Origin: an uncultured Clostridia bacterium
Lineage (GTDB): Bacteria > Bacillota > Clostridia > TANB77 > CAG-508
Reading direction: 5' to 3'
Assembly: GCA_947629765.1 (NCBI GenBank)
Contig: CANREW010000006.1
Span: 1-49,144, forward strand
DNA: 49,144 nt
Part shown: positions 37,661 through 47,100 of the stretch, piece by piece
How positions within the stretch are numbered: the stretch's first letter is position 1
Layout: every line of letters begins with the position of its first letter
Translations under genes and position numbers: made by a program
Notes under the pieces: model-generated
Seen by the model: the letters and a program-made list of their open reading frames with translations, nothing else
Database searches by the model: none
Told to the model about the DNA's origin: nothing

Positions 37661-38285
37661 ATGATCTTAAAAAGATTAAAAATAGAAAATTCAATTAGCA
37701 GTTACACTAATTGTTATATAGTAGTAGATGAAAATAAAAAAGAAGGAATGGTAATAGATCCTGCTGGTGAATGTGAAAAAATATTGGATATGCTAGATAT
37801 ATTAGGAGTCAACTTGAAATATATATATCTAACACATTGCCATTCAGACCATACAGGAGCATTAGAAGAATTAAAAGAAAAAACAGGAGCAAAACTTTTA
37901 ATTCATAGGATAGAAAGTGAAAATTTAAAAGACAAAAATATAAATTTATCTACGGAGCTTGGAATAAAAAATGTAGAAATAGAAGCAGATGCTCGTGTAG
38001 ATGATGGAGATATTTTACATGTTGGAGATATAGAGCTAAAAGTAATTCATACACCAGGGCATACAAATGGTGGTAGTTCTCTATATATAGAAAAAGAAAA
38101 AATAGTATTTACAGGTGATACTATATTTAAAGGAACATATCGGAAGATATGACCTTCCAACAGGAAGTAAAGAGGATATATTAAGCTCAATAAAAAATAA
38201 ATTACTTACACTTCCAGAAGATACTCTTGTATATCCGGGACATGGCATGCCTACAATAATTTCTGAGGAGAAACCGTTATATTAA
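37661..38285 (+). CDS. Metallo-beta-lactamase fold hydrolase (glyoxalase II-like), with one CGG +1 shift
   Basis: 37661-38140 joined to 38142-38285 gives 207 residues. The metal motif T-H59-C-H61-S-D63-H64 and later HTPGHTNGG and FTGDTIF|GTYGRYD-like sequence fit the small glyoxalase II-like hydrolases that follow rel in many Bacillota. The shift gives KGTY|GRYDLPTGS, and the end contains VYPGHG, the last metal ligand His. Without the shift the frame stops two codons later and the ligand His is lost. Substrate unknown. AAGAAGGT precedes the ATG. Confidence 0.9.
38141..38144 (+). other. CGG +1 frameshift site 22, metallo-hydrolase
   Basis: TAT CGG A: skipping C38141 gives Gly in KGTY-G-RYDLPTGS. 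The preceding codon is TAT. Confidence 0.9.
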
Positions 38286-38287
38286 TA

Positions 38288-38317
38288 TTCATAAATTGTC
38301 CTTTTGCATCATATAAT
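38288..38317 (+). promoter_or_regulatory. Possible sigma-E promoter of spoIIP
   Basis: TTCATAAA (38288-38295), 14 bases, then CATATAAT (38310-38317) is close to the sigma-E form (-10 CATACAAT, 14-base spacer). spoIIP belongs to the sigma-E regulon in Bacillus. Confidence 0.5.
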
Positions 38318-38346
38318 TAATTTAGATATGTGCAAAAGGAGTAACT

Positions 38347-39484
38347 ATGAATATTGCAGTAATCAATTTAAAAGATTTAATAAGATATATGATATGCTTC
38401 ATAGCAATTTTAATTATTGTATCATTAGGAATGAAAAAAGTATTCGAGCAAAATAAAAATTATGAAATTAAAGAAGGAATTTTAAGTAAAATACAAAATT
38501 CCTCTTTTTTATACTGTCTAGAAAATGAGGCAGCAATCTTTTCAAGTCAGGAGGATACAGAAGAGTTTGAAATAAAAAGTATGAATTTAAAGGAAATATT
38601 AAATGTAGAGCTTTCAATGTTACCTAATTTAAAAGAAAATGTAGAAGACAAAACAAGTGAAGAGAATAATACTGAGAATCAAGAAACAGATATAAAACAA
38701 GACGAGGAGGTAAAATTACCAGAAACAAATGTAGAAACAAAGGTCATTGATGAAAAGAATTTAAAAGAATCTTTTAATGCTACATTGAGTGATGTAAAAA
38801 TAAAAAATGAAACAAAACTTGATATATCTGGTTTAAAACCAAACTATGAACTTAAAAACAAAAATAAGGTAATCATATATCATACACATACTTGCGAAAG
38901 CTATACTTCAAGTGAAAAGTTTAACTACAAAATGACAGGAGTATATAGAACAACAGATTTAAACTTCACAGTTTCAAGAGTTGGAGATGAATTAGAAAAA
39001 TATCTTAAAGAATATGGAAAACAGGTAATTCATAGTAAGACATATCACGATTACCCAGCATATAATGGGTCTTATGGAAGATCTTTAACAACACTTGAAG
39101 GTATTATGAAAGACAACAAAGATGCAGAAGTTGTGATAGATTTACATAGAGATGCGATTGGAAGCGGAGATACTTATGGACCAACTGTTAAGATAGGAGA
39201 CGACGTTTGTGCACAAGTAATGTTTGTTATGGGAACAAATGGATCACGGACTTTATCATCCAAACTGGAAACAAAATTTACAATTTGCAATGAAAGTACA
39301 AGAGATTGCAAATAAGATGTATCCTGGACTTTTTAGACCAATAATACTAAGAAATTCAAGATATAATCAACATTTAACAACAGCAACATCAATAATAGAA
39401 GTTGGAGCAACAGGAAATACATTAGACCAAGCATTAAACAGTATGAAGTATTTATCAGCTGTATTAAATGAGGCTATGAAATAA
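38347..39484 (+). CDS. spoIIP: Stage II sporulation protein SpoIIP, with one CGG +1 shift
   Basis: Membrane-anchored amidase/endopeptidase of the SpoIIDMP engulfment machine. 38347-39246 joined to 39248-39484 gives 378 residues: one N-terminal membrane segment (about 12-28), an acidic linker, then the amidase domain with VIIYHTHTCESY (about 176-187), VVIDLHRDAIG, MGTNGS|GLYHPNWKQNLQFA at the shift, and a C-terminal SIIEVGATGNTLDQAL carrying the catalytic Glu. The shift is needed for the last quarter of the domain. A sigma-E-like promoter lies 30 bases upstream. Confidence 0.93.
39247..39250 (+). other. CGG +1 frameshift site 23, spoIIP
   Basis: TCA CGG A: skipping C39247 gives Gly in TNGS-G-LYHPNWKQN of SpoIIP. 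The preceding codon is TCA. Confidence 0.92.
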
Positions 39485-39517
39485 ATTTTTATATTTAGCT
39501 ATTTATAAAATAAAAAT

Positions 39518-39546
39518 TTGCAATTTTATGTAAAATGGTATATAAT
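39518..39546 (+). promoter_or_regulatory. Sigma-A promoter of the 91-residue zinc protein gene
   Basis: TTGCAA (39518-39523), a 17-base spacer and TATAAT (39541-39546). Confidence 0.6.
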
Positions 39547-39594
39547 TATGTAAAATGCCAACTTGGTAAAAGTAAAGCATAAGGAGGTTTAAGC

Positions 39595-39870
39595 ATGCGG
39601 ACTATCGAAGAAGAAGAACTGATGGTTGTGTGCAAGCAATGCGGTAAGAAGTTGCTAGTCACAAAGAGGGATTTAGGGTATATGCCTATGACTTATAACA
39701 GGCACAATGTAACAATAAACATTATTCCAGAAGATATAACTAATCCCGAAATTGGCTACTATTTTACCTGCATTTGCTGTAACAACAGAAACTATATCAG
39801 GAAAAACGACCATCAAGAAATCAGTTTTTTCGGTATCAAGATGCAGACCAGTGAACCGGCATTAGAATAA
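39595..39870 (+). CDS. Small zinc-ribbon-like protein, foreign codon use, CGG at codon 2
   Basis: The 91-residue protein has C-x2-C (VCKQCGKK) and C-x-C-C (FTCICCNN), which could bind zinc. AAGGAGG is well placed before ATG 39595. Codon 2 is CGG followed by A, the same four bases as the shift sites, but here the gene continues in the unshifted frame; a shift would stop after six more codons. Either CGG is decoded here, or translation starts at ATG 39622, or the gene is a non-adapted newcomer. The codons (CTG, AGG, GGG, ATC, ACC) differ from neighbours. Own promoter and terminator. Family not recognised. Confidence 0.65.
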   Translation: MRTIEEEELMVVCKQCGKKLLVTKRDLGYMPMTYNRHNVTINIIPEDITNPEIGYYFTCICCNNRNYIRKNDHQEISFFGIKMQTSEPALE

Positions 39871-39879
39871 ATGCCGGTT
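39854..39879 (+). terminator. Hairpin overlapping the end of the zinc protein gene
   Basis: AACCGGCATT (39854-39863), a 6-base loop containing part of the stop region, AATGCCGGTT (39870-39879). The stem is perfect. Confidence 0.65.
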
Positions 39880-39953
39880 TATCTAAATATAAAAGCTCCG
39901 ATGAGATTTGGCGGACTTTATACTACAAGCTGTGAAAATGTCCCAAAAAAATA

Positions 39954-39982
39954 TTGACAAAGCAGAAATATTATGCTAAAAT
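39954..39982 (+). promoter_or_regulatory. Sigma-A promoter of rplU-rpmA
   Basis: TTGACA (39954-39959), a 17-base spacer and TAAAAT (39977-39982). Confidence 0.65.
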
Positions 39983-39989
39983 ATTTAAT

Positions 39990-40080
39990 TGTAACCGCAT
40001 AAGTCAAGGTTCATAAAACCTAATTAAGTTTAGGTACCTAAATTTTAAGGTTAGCGAGTATACGAAAAAGGGAGGTGCTT
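39990..40080 (+). promoter_or_regulatory. L21 leader of rplU
   Basis: The about 90-base untranslated leader before rplU contains small stems (AGGTT with AACCT; palindromic TTAGGTACCTAA) and ends in GGGAGGTG. The position and length fit the ribosomal protein L21 leader of Bacillota, which binds L21 for autoregulation. The structure was judged by eye. Confidence 0.55.
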
Positions 40081-40085
40081 TCATA

Positions 40086-40586
40086 ATGTACGCAATAATC
40101 GAAACTTGTGGAAAGCAATACAAAGTATCAGAAGGAGATGTAGTATTCTTCGAAAAATTAGACGCTGAAGAAGGAAAAAAAGTTAAATTTGACAATGTTA
40201 TCCTTGTATCAGACGGAAAAAAAGTAGAAGTTGGAACTCCTTATGTTAAAGGTGCTAAGGTAGAAGGAAAAGTAATTGCTCACGGTAAGGGTAAGAAAAT
40301 CGTTGTTTTCAAATATAAAGCTAAAAAGAATTATAGAAGAAAACAAGGACATAGACAACCTTATACAAAAGTAGAAATTACATCTGTAAAATTAGTTGCT
40401 GAAAAAGAAACTGCTGCAAAGGAAACAGCAGAAAAAGAAACTACTGCAAAGACAACAACAAAAAAAGCAGGAACAACAACAAAGACAGCACAAAAAAAGT
40501 CTACAACAAGTAAAACAACTGAAAAGAAATCAACAGCTAAAAAGACAGAAACAAAGAAAACAGCAACAAAAAAAGTAGAAGCTTAA
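40086..40586 (+). CDS. rplU: 50S ribosomal protein L21 with long Lys/Thr-rich tail
   Basis: The first about 103 residues are a normal L21 ([20 protein letters not shown] to [11 protein letters not shown]). About 60 more residues follow, made only of A, T, K, E, S and a few others in short repeats ([18 protein letters not shown] and so on). The tail is about half of a normal L21 in length and strongly basic. It is read in the same frame without interruption. GGGAGGTG precedes the ATG. rpmA follows, but the prp gene usual between them in Bacillota is missing. Confidence 0.95.
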   Translation: MYAIIETCGKQYKVSEGDVVFFEKLDAEEGKKVKFDNVILVSDGKKVEVGTPYVKGAKVEGKVIAHGKGKKIVVFKYKAKKNYRRKQGHRQPYTKVEITSVKLVAEKETAAKETAEKETTAKTTTKKAGTTTKTAQKKSTTSKTTEKKSTAKKTETKKTATKKVEA

Positions 40587-40626
40587 TTTCTAAAAACATA
40601 TAAAACTTTAGAAAGGAGAAATTACT

Positions 40627-40890
40627 ATGGCACATAAAAAAGGGCAAGGTAGCGTAAAAAATGGTAGAGATAGTGAATCTAAGCGCCTTGGAGTAAAAAG
40701 AGCCGATGGTCAATTTGTTCTAGCAGGAAATATATTAATGAGACAAAGAGGAACAAAGATACATCCAGGCACTAATGTAGGAATTGGTAGTGATGACACA
40801 CTTTATGCAAAAACTAACGGAATAGTTAAATTTGAAAGATTAGGAAAAGACAAAAAGAAGGTAAGTGTCTATCCAGAAGAACAAGTATAA
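40627..40890 (+). CDS. rpmA: 50S ribosomal protein L27
   Basis: The 87 residues start directly with [20 protein letters not shown], whose N terminus reaches the peptidyl transferase centre. The N-terminal extension found in most Bacillota, removed by the protease Prp, is absent. This agrees with the lack of prp in the operon. GAAAGGAG precedes the ATG. A terminator follows. Confidence 0.97.
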   Translation: MAHKKGQGSVKNGRDSESKRLGVKRADGQFVLAGNILMRQRGTKIHPGTNVGIGSDDTLYAKTNGIVKFERLGKDKKKVSVYPEEQV

Positions 40891-40894
40891 AATT

Positions 40895-40926
40895 AAAGCA
40901 CTAGGGCGAATCGCACTAGTGCTTTT
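40895..40926 (+). terminator. Intrinsic terminator of rplU-rpmA
   Basis: AAAGCACTAG (40895-40904) pairs with CTAGTGCTTT (40916-40925), with a small inner GCGA-TCGC pairing in the loop; ends TTTT. Confidence 0.75.
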
Positions 40927-40944
40927 GTATAAAAGGAGAAAAAA

Positions 40945-41994
40945 TTGAAAAAAAGAGTATTGTTAGGTATGAGTGGAGGTGTAGATAGTTCCACATCAGC
41001 AGTTCTTTTGCAAGAACAAGGATATGAAGTAATAGGAACAACATTAGAATTATACAGAGGTAGTAGTTGTTGTAGCCAAGAAACTATTATGGATGCTAAA
41101 AAAATATGCAATCAAATAGGAATACCACATTTTACATATAATTTTAAAGACGAATTTAAAAAATACGTTATAGATGATTTTATAAAATGCTATGAAGAAT
41201 GTAAAACACCAAATCCTTGTATAGAATGCAATAAATATATAAAATTTGATTTACTATACAAGAAAGCAAAAGAATTAGGCTGTGACTATATTGCAACAGG
41301 CCATTATGCAAAAATAGAATATAGCGAAAAATATGGTGGATATGTTTTAAAAAAGTCTGAGGAGAATAAAAAAGATCAGACCTACTTTTTATATAGCATA
41401 AATAGAGAAATATTGCCTAATATATTATTTCCACTTGCAGATTATAAAGATAAGAAAGAAGTAAGGAATATAGCAACAGAAAATGGACTTTTAGTTGCAG
41501 AAAAACCAGATAGTGAAGAAGTTTGCTTTATAATTAATGACGATTATGCCTCATTTGTTGAAAAAAATATACAAGACAAGCCAAAGCCTGGTAATATTGT
41601 ACTTAGATCAGGAGAAATATTAGGAAGGCATAATGGACTTATACATTACACAGTAGGACAAAGAAAAGGACTTGGAATTTCGTATAAAGAACCACTTTAT
41701 GTAATAGCACTAAATAAAGAAAAAAACGAACTAATAGTAGGTACAGAAAAAGAGCTATATGGAAGTAAACTCTATGCTAATGAAATAAACTTTTTAGTAG
41801 ATTTTGAAAAATGGGACAAAGAAATATTTGCAAAAATAAGATATAGAGCTTCTTTTGCAAAAGCAAAAGTAAATAAGCAAGAAGACATCCTAGAAGTAAC
41901 ATTTGATGAACCACAAAGGGCAATAACTAAGGGACAATCAGCAGTATTTTATGATAAAGATGGTGTAGTTCTTGGTGGAGGAAAGATATTATAG
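40945..41994 (+). CDS. mnmA: tRNA-specific 2-thiouridylase MnmA
   Basis: Thiolates U34 of Lys, Glu and Gln tRNAs. The 349 residues show the PP-loop GMSGGVDSSTSA (8-19), the first catalytic Cys in NPCIECNKYIKF, ATGHYAK, and the second Cys in DSEEVCFI, followed by the C-terminal tRNA-binding barrel. The start is TTG at 40945 with AAAGGAG upstream. No CGG in phase. It is followed by a 23-bp hairpin. Confidence 0.95.
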   Translation: MKKRVLLGMSGGVDSSTSAVLLQEQGYEVIGTTLELYRGSSCCSQETIMDAKKICNQIGIPHFTYNFKDEFKKYVIDDFIKCYEECKTPNPCIECNKYIKFDLLYKKAKELGCDYIATGHYAKIEYSEKYGGYVLKKSEENKKDQTYFLYSINREILPNILFPLADYKDKKEVRNIATENGLLVAEKPDSEEVCFIINDDYASFVEKNIQDKPKPGNIVLRSGEILGRHNGLIHYTVGQRKGLGISYKEPLYVIALNKEKNELIVGTEKELYGSKLYANEINFLVDFEKWDKEIFAKIRYRASFAKAKVNKQEDILEVTFDEPQRAITKGQSAVFYDKDGVVLGGGKIL

Positions 41995-42029
41995 GAAAAA
42001 TATTCAACTATAAAAGGATTAGTTTAAAA

Positions 42030-42086
42030 AATGAAGTGAACCCAGATTGTTAAACTTTTAGTCTAACAATCTGGGTTCACTTCATT
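42030..42086. terminator. Long perfect hairpin between mnmA and the leftward XRE gene
   Basis: Two 23-base arms (42030-42052 and 42064-42086) pair perfectly around an 11-base loop, located between convergent genes. It probably ends transcription in both directions; the length is greater than needed for a terminator. Confidence 0.65.
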
Positions 42087-42109
42087 AACTAACCTTTTTT
42101 CATATAAAA

Positions 42110-42376
42110 TTAAGATGCTTTGAATTTATCGGTCATAGGTCCAAGTAAATCTGTAACCTCTATTCCAAGAACAACAGATAAAGCACATATTTCATAGTCT
42201 CTAACAGTTCTTTGATTATTTTCTATTCTATGAAGACTAGTAACAGGTATATTAATACCAAGCAGAAGTAGCTTTGAAGAAAGTGCTTCTAATGAAATTT
42301 TTTTCTCTTTTCTTTTTTCCCTCAAAATTGGACCAACTATATTTAAGTTATCTTCATACTTTCCACAATTATTCAT
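42110..42376 (-). CDS. XRE-family transcriptional regulator, cassette 2
   Basis: About 88 residues with a helix-turn-helix of the XRE type (LREKRKEKKISLEALSSKLL, then VTSLHRIENNQRTVRDYEIC, LGIEVTDLLG). The ATG at 42376 has GAGG 6 bases upstream on the minus strand; an upstream TTG at 42382 is possible. It is divergent from variable protein 2, the same layout as cassette 1, but the protein is not a close relative of the cassette 1 regulator. Confidence 0.82.
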   Translation of the reverse strand: MNNCGKYEDNLNIVGPILREKRKEKKISLEALSSKLLLLGINIPVTSLHRIENNQRTVRDYEICALSVVLGIEVTDLLGPMTDKFKAS

Positions 42377-42436
42377 ACTCAACCTCGAATTTATATAATT
42401 ATAAAAATATTATATAAGTAAAATAATAAAATGACA

Positions 42437-42465
42437 TTGACACCAGTGTGAAAAAATGATAATAT
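42437..42465 (+). promoter_or_regulatory. Sigma-A promoter of variable protein 2
   Basis: TTGACA (42437-42442), a 17-base spacer and TAATAT (42460-42465). ACAC-CA-GTGT lies across the -35 end and spacer and could be an operator. Confidence 0.5.
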
Positions 42466-42529
42466 TAAAATGAATTATTGAATAAAATGCACATTTATGA
42501 CAAGAATATTTTATAGGAGGGAACAAAAG

Positions 42530-44011
42530 ATGATTAAACAAACAAAAGGTATTACATTAATAGCATTAATTATAACAATAATAATTTTAATCATATTAAC
42601 AGCAGTAACGATAAATAATGTAATAGGAACAGACCTAATAGGATTTGCAACAAAGGCGGTGGGAAACTATACAGATTCAGCAAAAGATGAGGCAGACAAA
42701 GTAGATAAACTAGTAGGAACACTTGATAATCAAGGAGTAGGAGAAGGTAGTGCCGTAAGAGCAGGACAGATAGTAGAGAAGACAGAAAAAGATAATTATA
42801 CAGATGCACAAGGAAGACATGCAACAATACCAGAAGGCTTTAAGGTATCAACAAAATCATCAGAACAATATATAAAAGATGGACTAGTAATACAAGACAA
42901 CGATGGGAATGAATTTGTATGGGTGCCTTGTTATTATGGAGAGACAAAGCCAGTTGGAACAGCTGAGGATGTACAACAATACAAAAGCCATTCTTATGAA
43001 AAGAACGATGATACTTCTGGACCGACCGTAGAAAAAAACGGTGATGGTTGGAAGACATACTGCTATACTAACTATGAAGATTGGTTTGATGAAACAGTAG
43101 AAAAAAGAGATGAAACAACTGGTGCAATAACAAAAGATGAGAGTGCATATGGAAATGACAGTGTCAAAAAATATGGAGGATTCTATATAGCAAGATACGA
43201 AGCAGGATGGGATGAAACGACAGTAGAAAAGTTAAATGAAGAAGAATCAAAAACAGACTATATTACAACAGGTTGGGAGCAAGAAAAAATAAAGAAGAAT
43301 GACAATGTAGTTAATAAAAAGCCAATAAGTAAACCAAATGTATTTGCTTGGAATTTTATAAGTCAACAAACTGCATTGGATGTAGCAAGTAAAATGTATG
43401 AAAAAAGTGAAACAGAAGGACGTACAAATAGTTACTTAGTAGATGGAACAGCATGGGACACAATAACAAACTGGATAGCAGCGGATAATGTAGATGCAAC
43501 TAACAGTACAACATATGGAAATTATTTAGATAATGACAGTAATTATACAGGTTGGTATGCAGAGCATGTATGGGGAGGACAAAAAAATGGCCAATTTGGA
43601 GGCGTAACAGAATGGCTATATGCAAAACATTTCACAAATGGATCTATAAAACTTCAATTGGTTAGATTAAGCGAGAATAATTTATGGGAAAATAAAGAAG
43701 GAAATTATACTAATTATGAAAAAGCAGATATAAGTAAAAATTATCTAGACACCAGAATAGAAATACCAACAGGAAGCTATGATGGATTCAAATTAAAGAA
43801 TATATATGACTTAGCAGGAAATATGTGGGAATGGACAACAGAAGTAGGAAAACATGACACCACGAACGGAAGTTCGTTCGCTGTGCTCTGCGGTGGTTGC
43901 TTTAATAACGGTGGTACTACTACTCCGCTTTGCTATCGCGATGGTGGCTCTAGTTCGTCGGATACTATGAATGTGGACCTCGGGTTCCGTGTTGTGCTTT
44001 ATATAAAATAA
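42530..44011 (+). CDS. Prepilin-like surface protein with hypervariable FGE/C-type-lectin C terminus, copy 2
   Basis: The 493-residue paralogue of the protein at 29973. Leader K-G7|I8-TLIALIITIIIL, near-identical first 145 residues, a diverged middle, then NIYDLAGNMWEWTTEV and a hypervariable end. The variable core (43874-43984) is Cys-, Gly- and Ser-rich here (LCGGCFNNGGTTTPLCYRDG) and the end FRVVLYIK is the same in both. The start at 42530 is chosen for AGGAGGG 9 bases upstream; an ATG at 42497 has none. It probably sits on the surface or in pilus-like fibres and binds varying ligands (inference). Confidence 0.8.
   Translation: MIKQTKGITLIALIITIIILIILTAVTINNVIGTDLIGFATKAVGNYTDSAKDEADKVDKLVGTLDNQGVGEGSAVRAGQIVEKTEKDNYTDAQGRHATIPEGFKVSTKSSEQYIKDGLVIQDNDGNEFVWVPCYYGETKPVGTAEDVQQYKSHSYEKNDDTSGPTVEKNGDGWKTYCYTNYEDWFDETVEKRDETTGAITKDESAYGNDSVKKYGGFYIARYEAGWDETTVEKLNEEESKTDYITTGWEQEKIKKNDNVVNKKPISKPNVFAWNFISQQTALDVASKMYEKSETEGRTNSYLVDGTAWDTITNWIAADNVDATNSTTYGNYLDNDSNYTGWYAEHVWGGQKNGQFGGVTEWLYAKHFTNGSIKLQLVRLSENNLWENKEGNYTNYEKADISKNYLDTRIEIPTGSYDGFKLKNIYDLAGNMWEWTTEVGKHDTTNGSSFAVLCGGCFNNGGTTTPLCYRDGGSSSSDTMNVDLGFRVVLYIK
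42545..42976 (+). repeat. 432-base direct repeat, copy 2
   Basis: Gap-free match to 30021-30452 at over 90% identity. It marks a gene duplication of the variable protein N-terminal part. Confidence 0.9.
43874..44011 (+). other. Candidate DGR variable region 2
   Basis: The same length as region 1 (111 plus 27 bases). The last 27 bases (43985-44011) are identical to 31404-31430, including a 20-base stretch before the stop that could be the homing-initiation site. The GC content is high compared with the rest of the gene. Confidence 0.65.
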
Positions 44012-44115
44012 ATATATAATGAGTCTTGTATTTTAGGCTCATTTATTTTGCCCATAAATGTAGAAAAAAGAAAGATAATGTGATATATTAATATATATGA
44101 ATATAGGAGGCACTT

Positions 44116-47100
44116 ATGGGTGAAGTAAAATGGACTAACGAACAACTACTTGCAATTAAAGAAAAAGGAGAAAACATATTAGTTGCAGCAGCTGCTGGAA
44201 GTGGAAAAACAGCAGTATTAGTTGAGAGAATAATTAATAAAATAATAAATGAAAAAATAGATATAGACAAAATATTAGTAGTTACATTTACAAAAAGTGC
44301 AGCTTCTGAAATGAGAGCTAGGATATTAGATGCTATATATGAAAATATAGAAAAAAACCCCGAAGATATGCATCTCCAAAAACAAATCACTCTTCTTTCA
44401 AAAGCAAATATTTGTACGATAGATTCATTTTGCTTAGATGTGGTTAAGAATAATTTCTTTGAAATAGGAATATCTCCAAATCTAAAAATAGCAGATAACA
44501 CTGAAATAGAAATCTTAAAGCAAGAAACTTTGGAAGATCTTTTTGAAGAAAATTACGAAACAGGTAATGAAGAATTTTTAGAGCTTATAAACACATATAC
44601 AAATTATAGAGGGGATGAGAACTTACAAAACCTTATATTAGAGATATATAGGTTTATACAAAGTATGCCTTTTCCAGAAAAATGGCTAGAAAAAAAGGTA
44701 GAAATGTTTAATTTAAGTGATATAAGTTTTGAAAAAACAACTTGGGGACAGATATTATTTTCAAAAGTCAAAGAAGATTTACAAGATGGAATATTAAAAC
44801 TAGAAGAAGAAATAGAAAAGATAAAAAATGAAGAAAATATAAATGAGATAATAGATATACTTTCAGAAGATATATCTCAAATGAAGTTAGCATTTGAAAA
44901 GGATAATTGGGATGATATATATAATGGAACACATGGTATAGATTTTAAGCCATTTACTAGAAGTAAGAAAATGTCTGAGGATATAAAACAAGAAGCAAAA
45001 GATAAAAGAGATGAAGTTAAAAAAATAGTAAATAAGTTAAAAGAAAAGATTTTAGTTTGCAGATCAGAAGATGCAATAAAAGAAATTCAAGATATGTACG
45101 AAATATTAGTAAAAGTAAAAAATCTAGTTTTAGAGTTTTCTAATAGATTTTTACAAGCAAAGCAAGACAAGAATATTATGGATTTCAACGACATAGAGCA
45201 TTATGCCTTAAATATACTTTATAAATATAATGGAGAAAATTACGTTTCTAAAAAGTATCAAGATAAATACGAAGAAATATTGATAGACGAATATCAAGAC
45301 AGTAATTTAGTACAAGAGTATATCTTAAATGCAATATCAAGAAAAAATAACATATTTATGGTTGGTGATGTTAAGCAAAGTATATACAAATTTAGAGGAG
45401 CAAGACCAGAACTATTTTTAGATAAATATGAAAAGTATAAAGAAAAAGATTTAAAAGAAAATGATGGACTTAAAATACAACTTTTCAAAAATTTTAGAAG
45501 TAGAAAAAATGTGCTTGATATAACAAATATAATTTTTAACGACATAATGAGTAAAGAACTAGGAGACATTGATTATACAGAAGAAGAATATTTAAATCTA
45601 GGAGCAGAATACCCAGAAGGAAATAAGCTAGAAGCAGAATTACATATTATAGATTCAAAAGAAGAAGTTTATCAAAAAGAAGATGATGACGAGGAAGAAG
45701 ATGCAGAAGAAACAGAAAGAGTCGAGGATATAGTATTAGAAGCAAAATTTGTTGCAAATAAAATAAAAGAACTAATGGATAATGAAACTCTAATATGTAA
45801 TAAGGACAAGACATATAGAAAAATAATGTATAAAGACATAGTTGTTTTGCTTCGTTCAACTAAAGAAATAGCACCAATTTATGAACAGGAAATTTCTAAA
45901 CTAAATTTACCTGTATTTTGTGATATGACAGCCCGGATATCTTGATACAATTGAGATACAAGTTATAATAAGTTTACTTAATATAATAGATAACCCTATA
46001 AATGATATAGCACTTGTAACTGTTTTAAGGTCTGCAATTGGAAATTTTACAGATAATGAGTTGATAGAGATAAGATTAGAAAACAAAAATAAAACATTTT
46101 ATGAGGCAATGCAAGGCTATTTAAAATTAGAAGATGCAAAAGAGAACTTAAAAGAGAAAATATCAAAGTTTTTGAATCAAATAGACGAATTTAGAAAATG
46201 CCAAGAATATATGCCACTTGATGAACTTATATGGAAAATATATACAGATACTGGCTACTATAACTATGTAAGTCTTATGCCAAATGGAGCATTGAGAACA
46301 GCTAATCTAAAAATATTGTTTGAAAAGGCAAAACAGTATGAACAAACTAGTTTCAAAGGACTATATAGTTTTATAAGATTTATAGATAGATTAAAGCTAA
46401 GTAATAAAGATATGACAGGAGCAAAGCTAATAGGTGAAAATGAAGATGTAATAAGGATAATGAGTATTCATAAGAGCAAGGGATTGGAATTTCCAGTAGT
46501 ATTTTTAAGTAATACAGGAAAAGGATTTAATATGAGGGATATATACTCTAATCCAATATTATTACACCAGGATATTGGAATAGGTCCTAAATATATTAAT
46601 TATGAAAAAGGAATAAGGTATGATACATTAGCAAGACAAGCAATAAAATATAAGTCAAAAGAAGAAATGATTGCAGAAGAAATGAGAATACTATATGTAG
46701 CTTTGACTAGAGCAAAAGAGAAGCTTATCATTACAGGTATGGAAAAAGACTATGTAAAAAATATTACTAAAAAGAGAGAAACATTACAAATGTATAGTAA
46801 TATTACAAAAGATGATAAGATAAATAAACACATAATACAGGACAACTTAAGTTATTTGAAGTGGATAGAATTTGTAGCCTTAAATTCTGAAAAAAAATTA
46901 GATAAGATATTAAATACATACACATATAAAAAAGAAGAATTACTAGAAGATTTGATGAAGGAAGAAACTATTGAAGAATCTGATTTAATGCAAAAATTAG
47001 ATGAGATTAAGGTAGAAGATTCAAAAGAAATTAAAGAAAAACTTGAATGGGAATATAGATACAAGATTGCAAATAATATACTTACAAAAACTTCTGTTAC

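Noticed and set aside
42030..42086. Long hairpin as an insertion sequence end
   Set aside because: No transposase and no target duplication nearby. The location between convergent genes fits a terminator.
42497..42529. Longer N terminus of variable protein 2 from ATG 42497
   Set aside because: No ribosome site. AGGAGGG is placed for ATG 42530, which also puts the prepilin motif at the usual distance.
29559..44011. Reverse transcriptase or template repeat of the DGR inside the window
   Set aside because: No ORF with YxDD-type polymerase motifs and no third copy of the 27-base end was found in the window.
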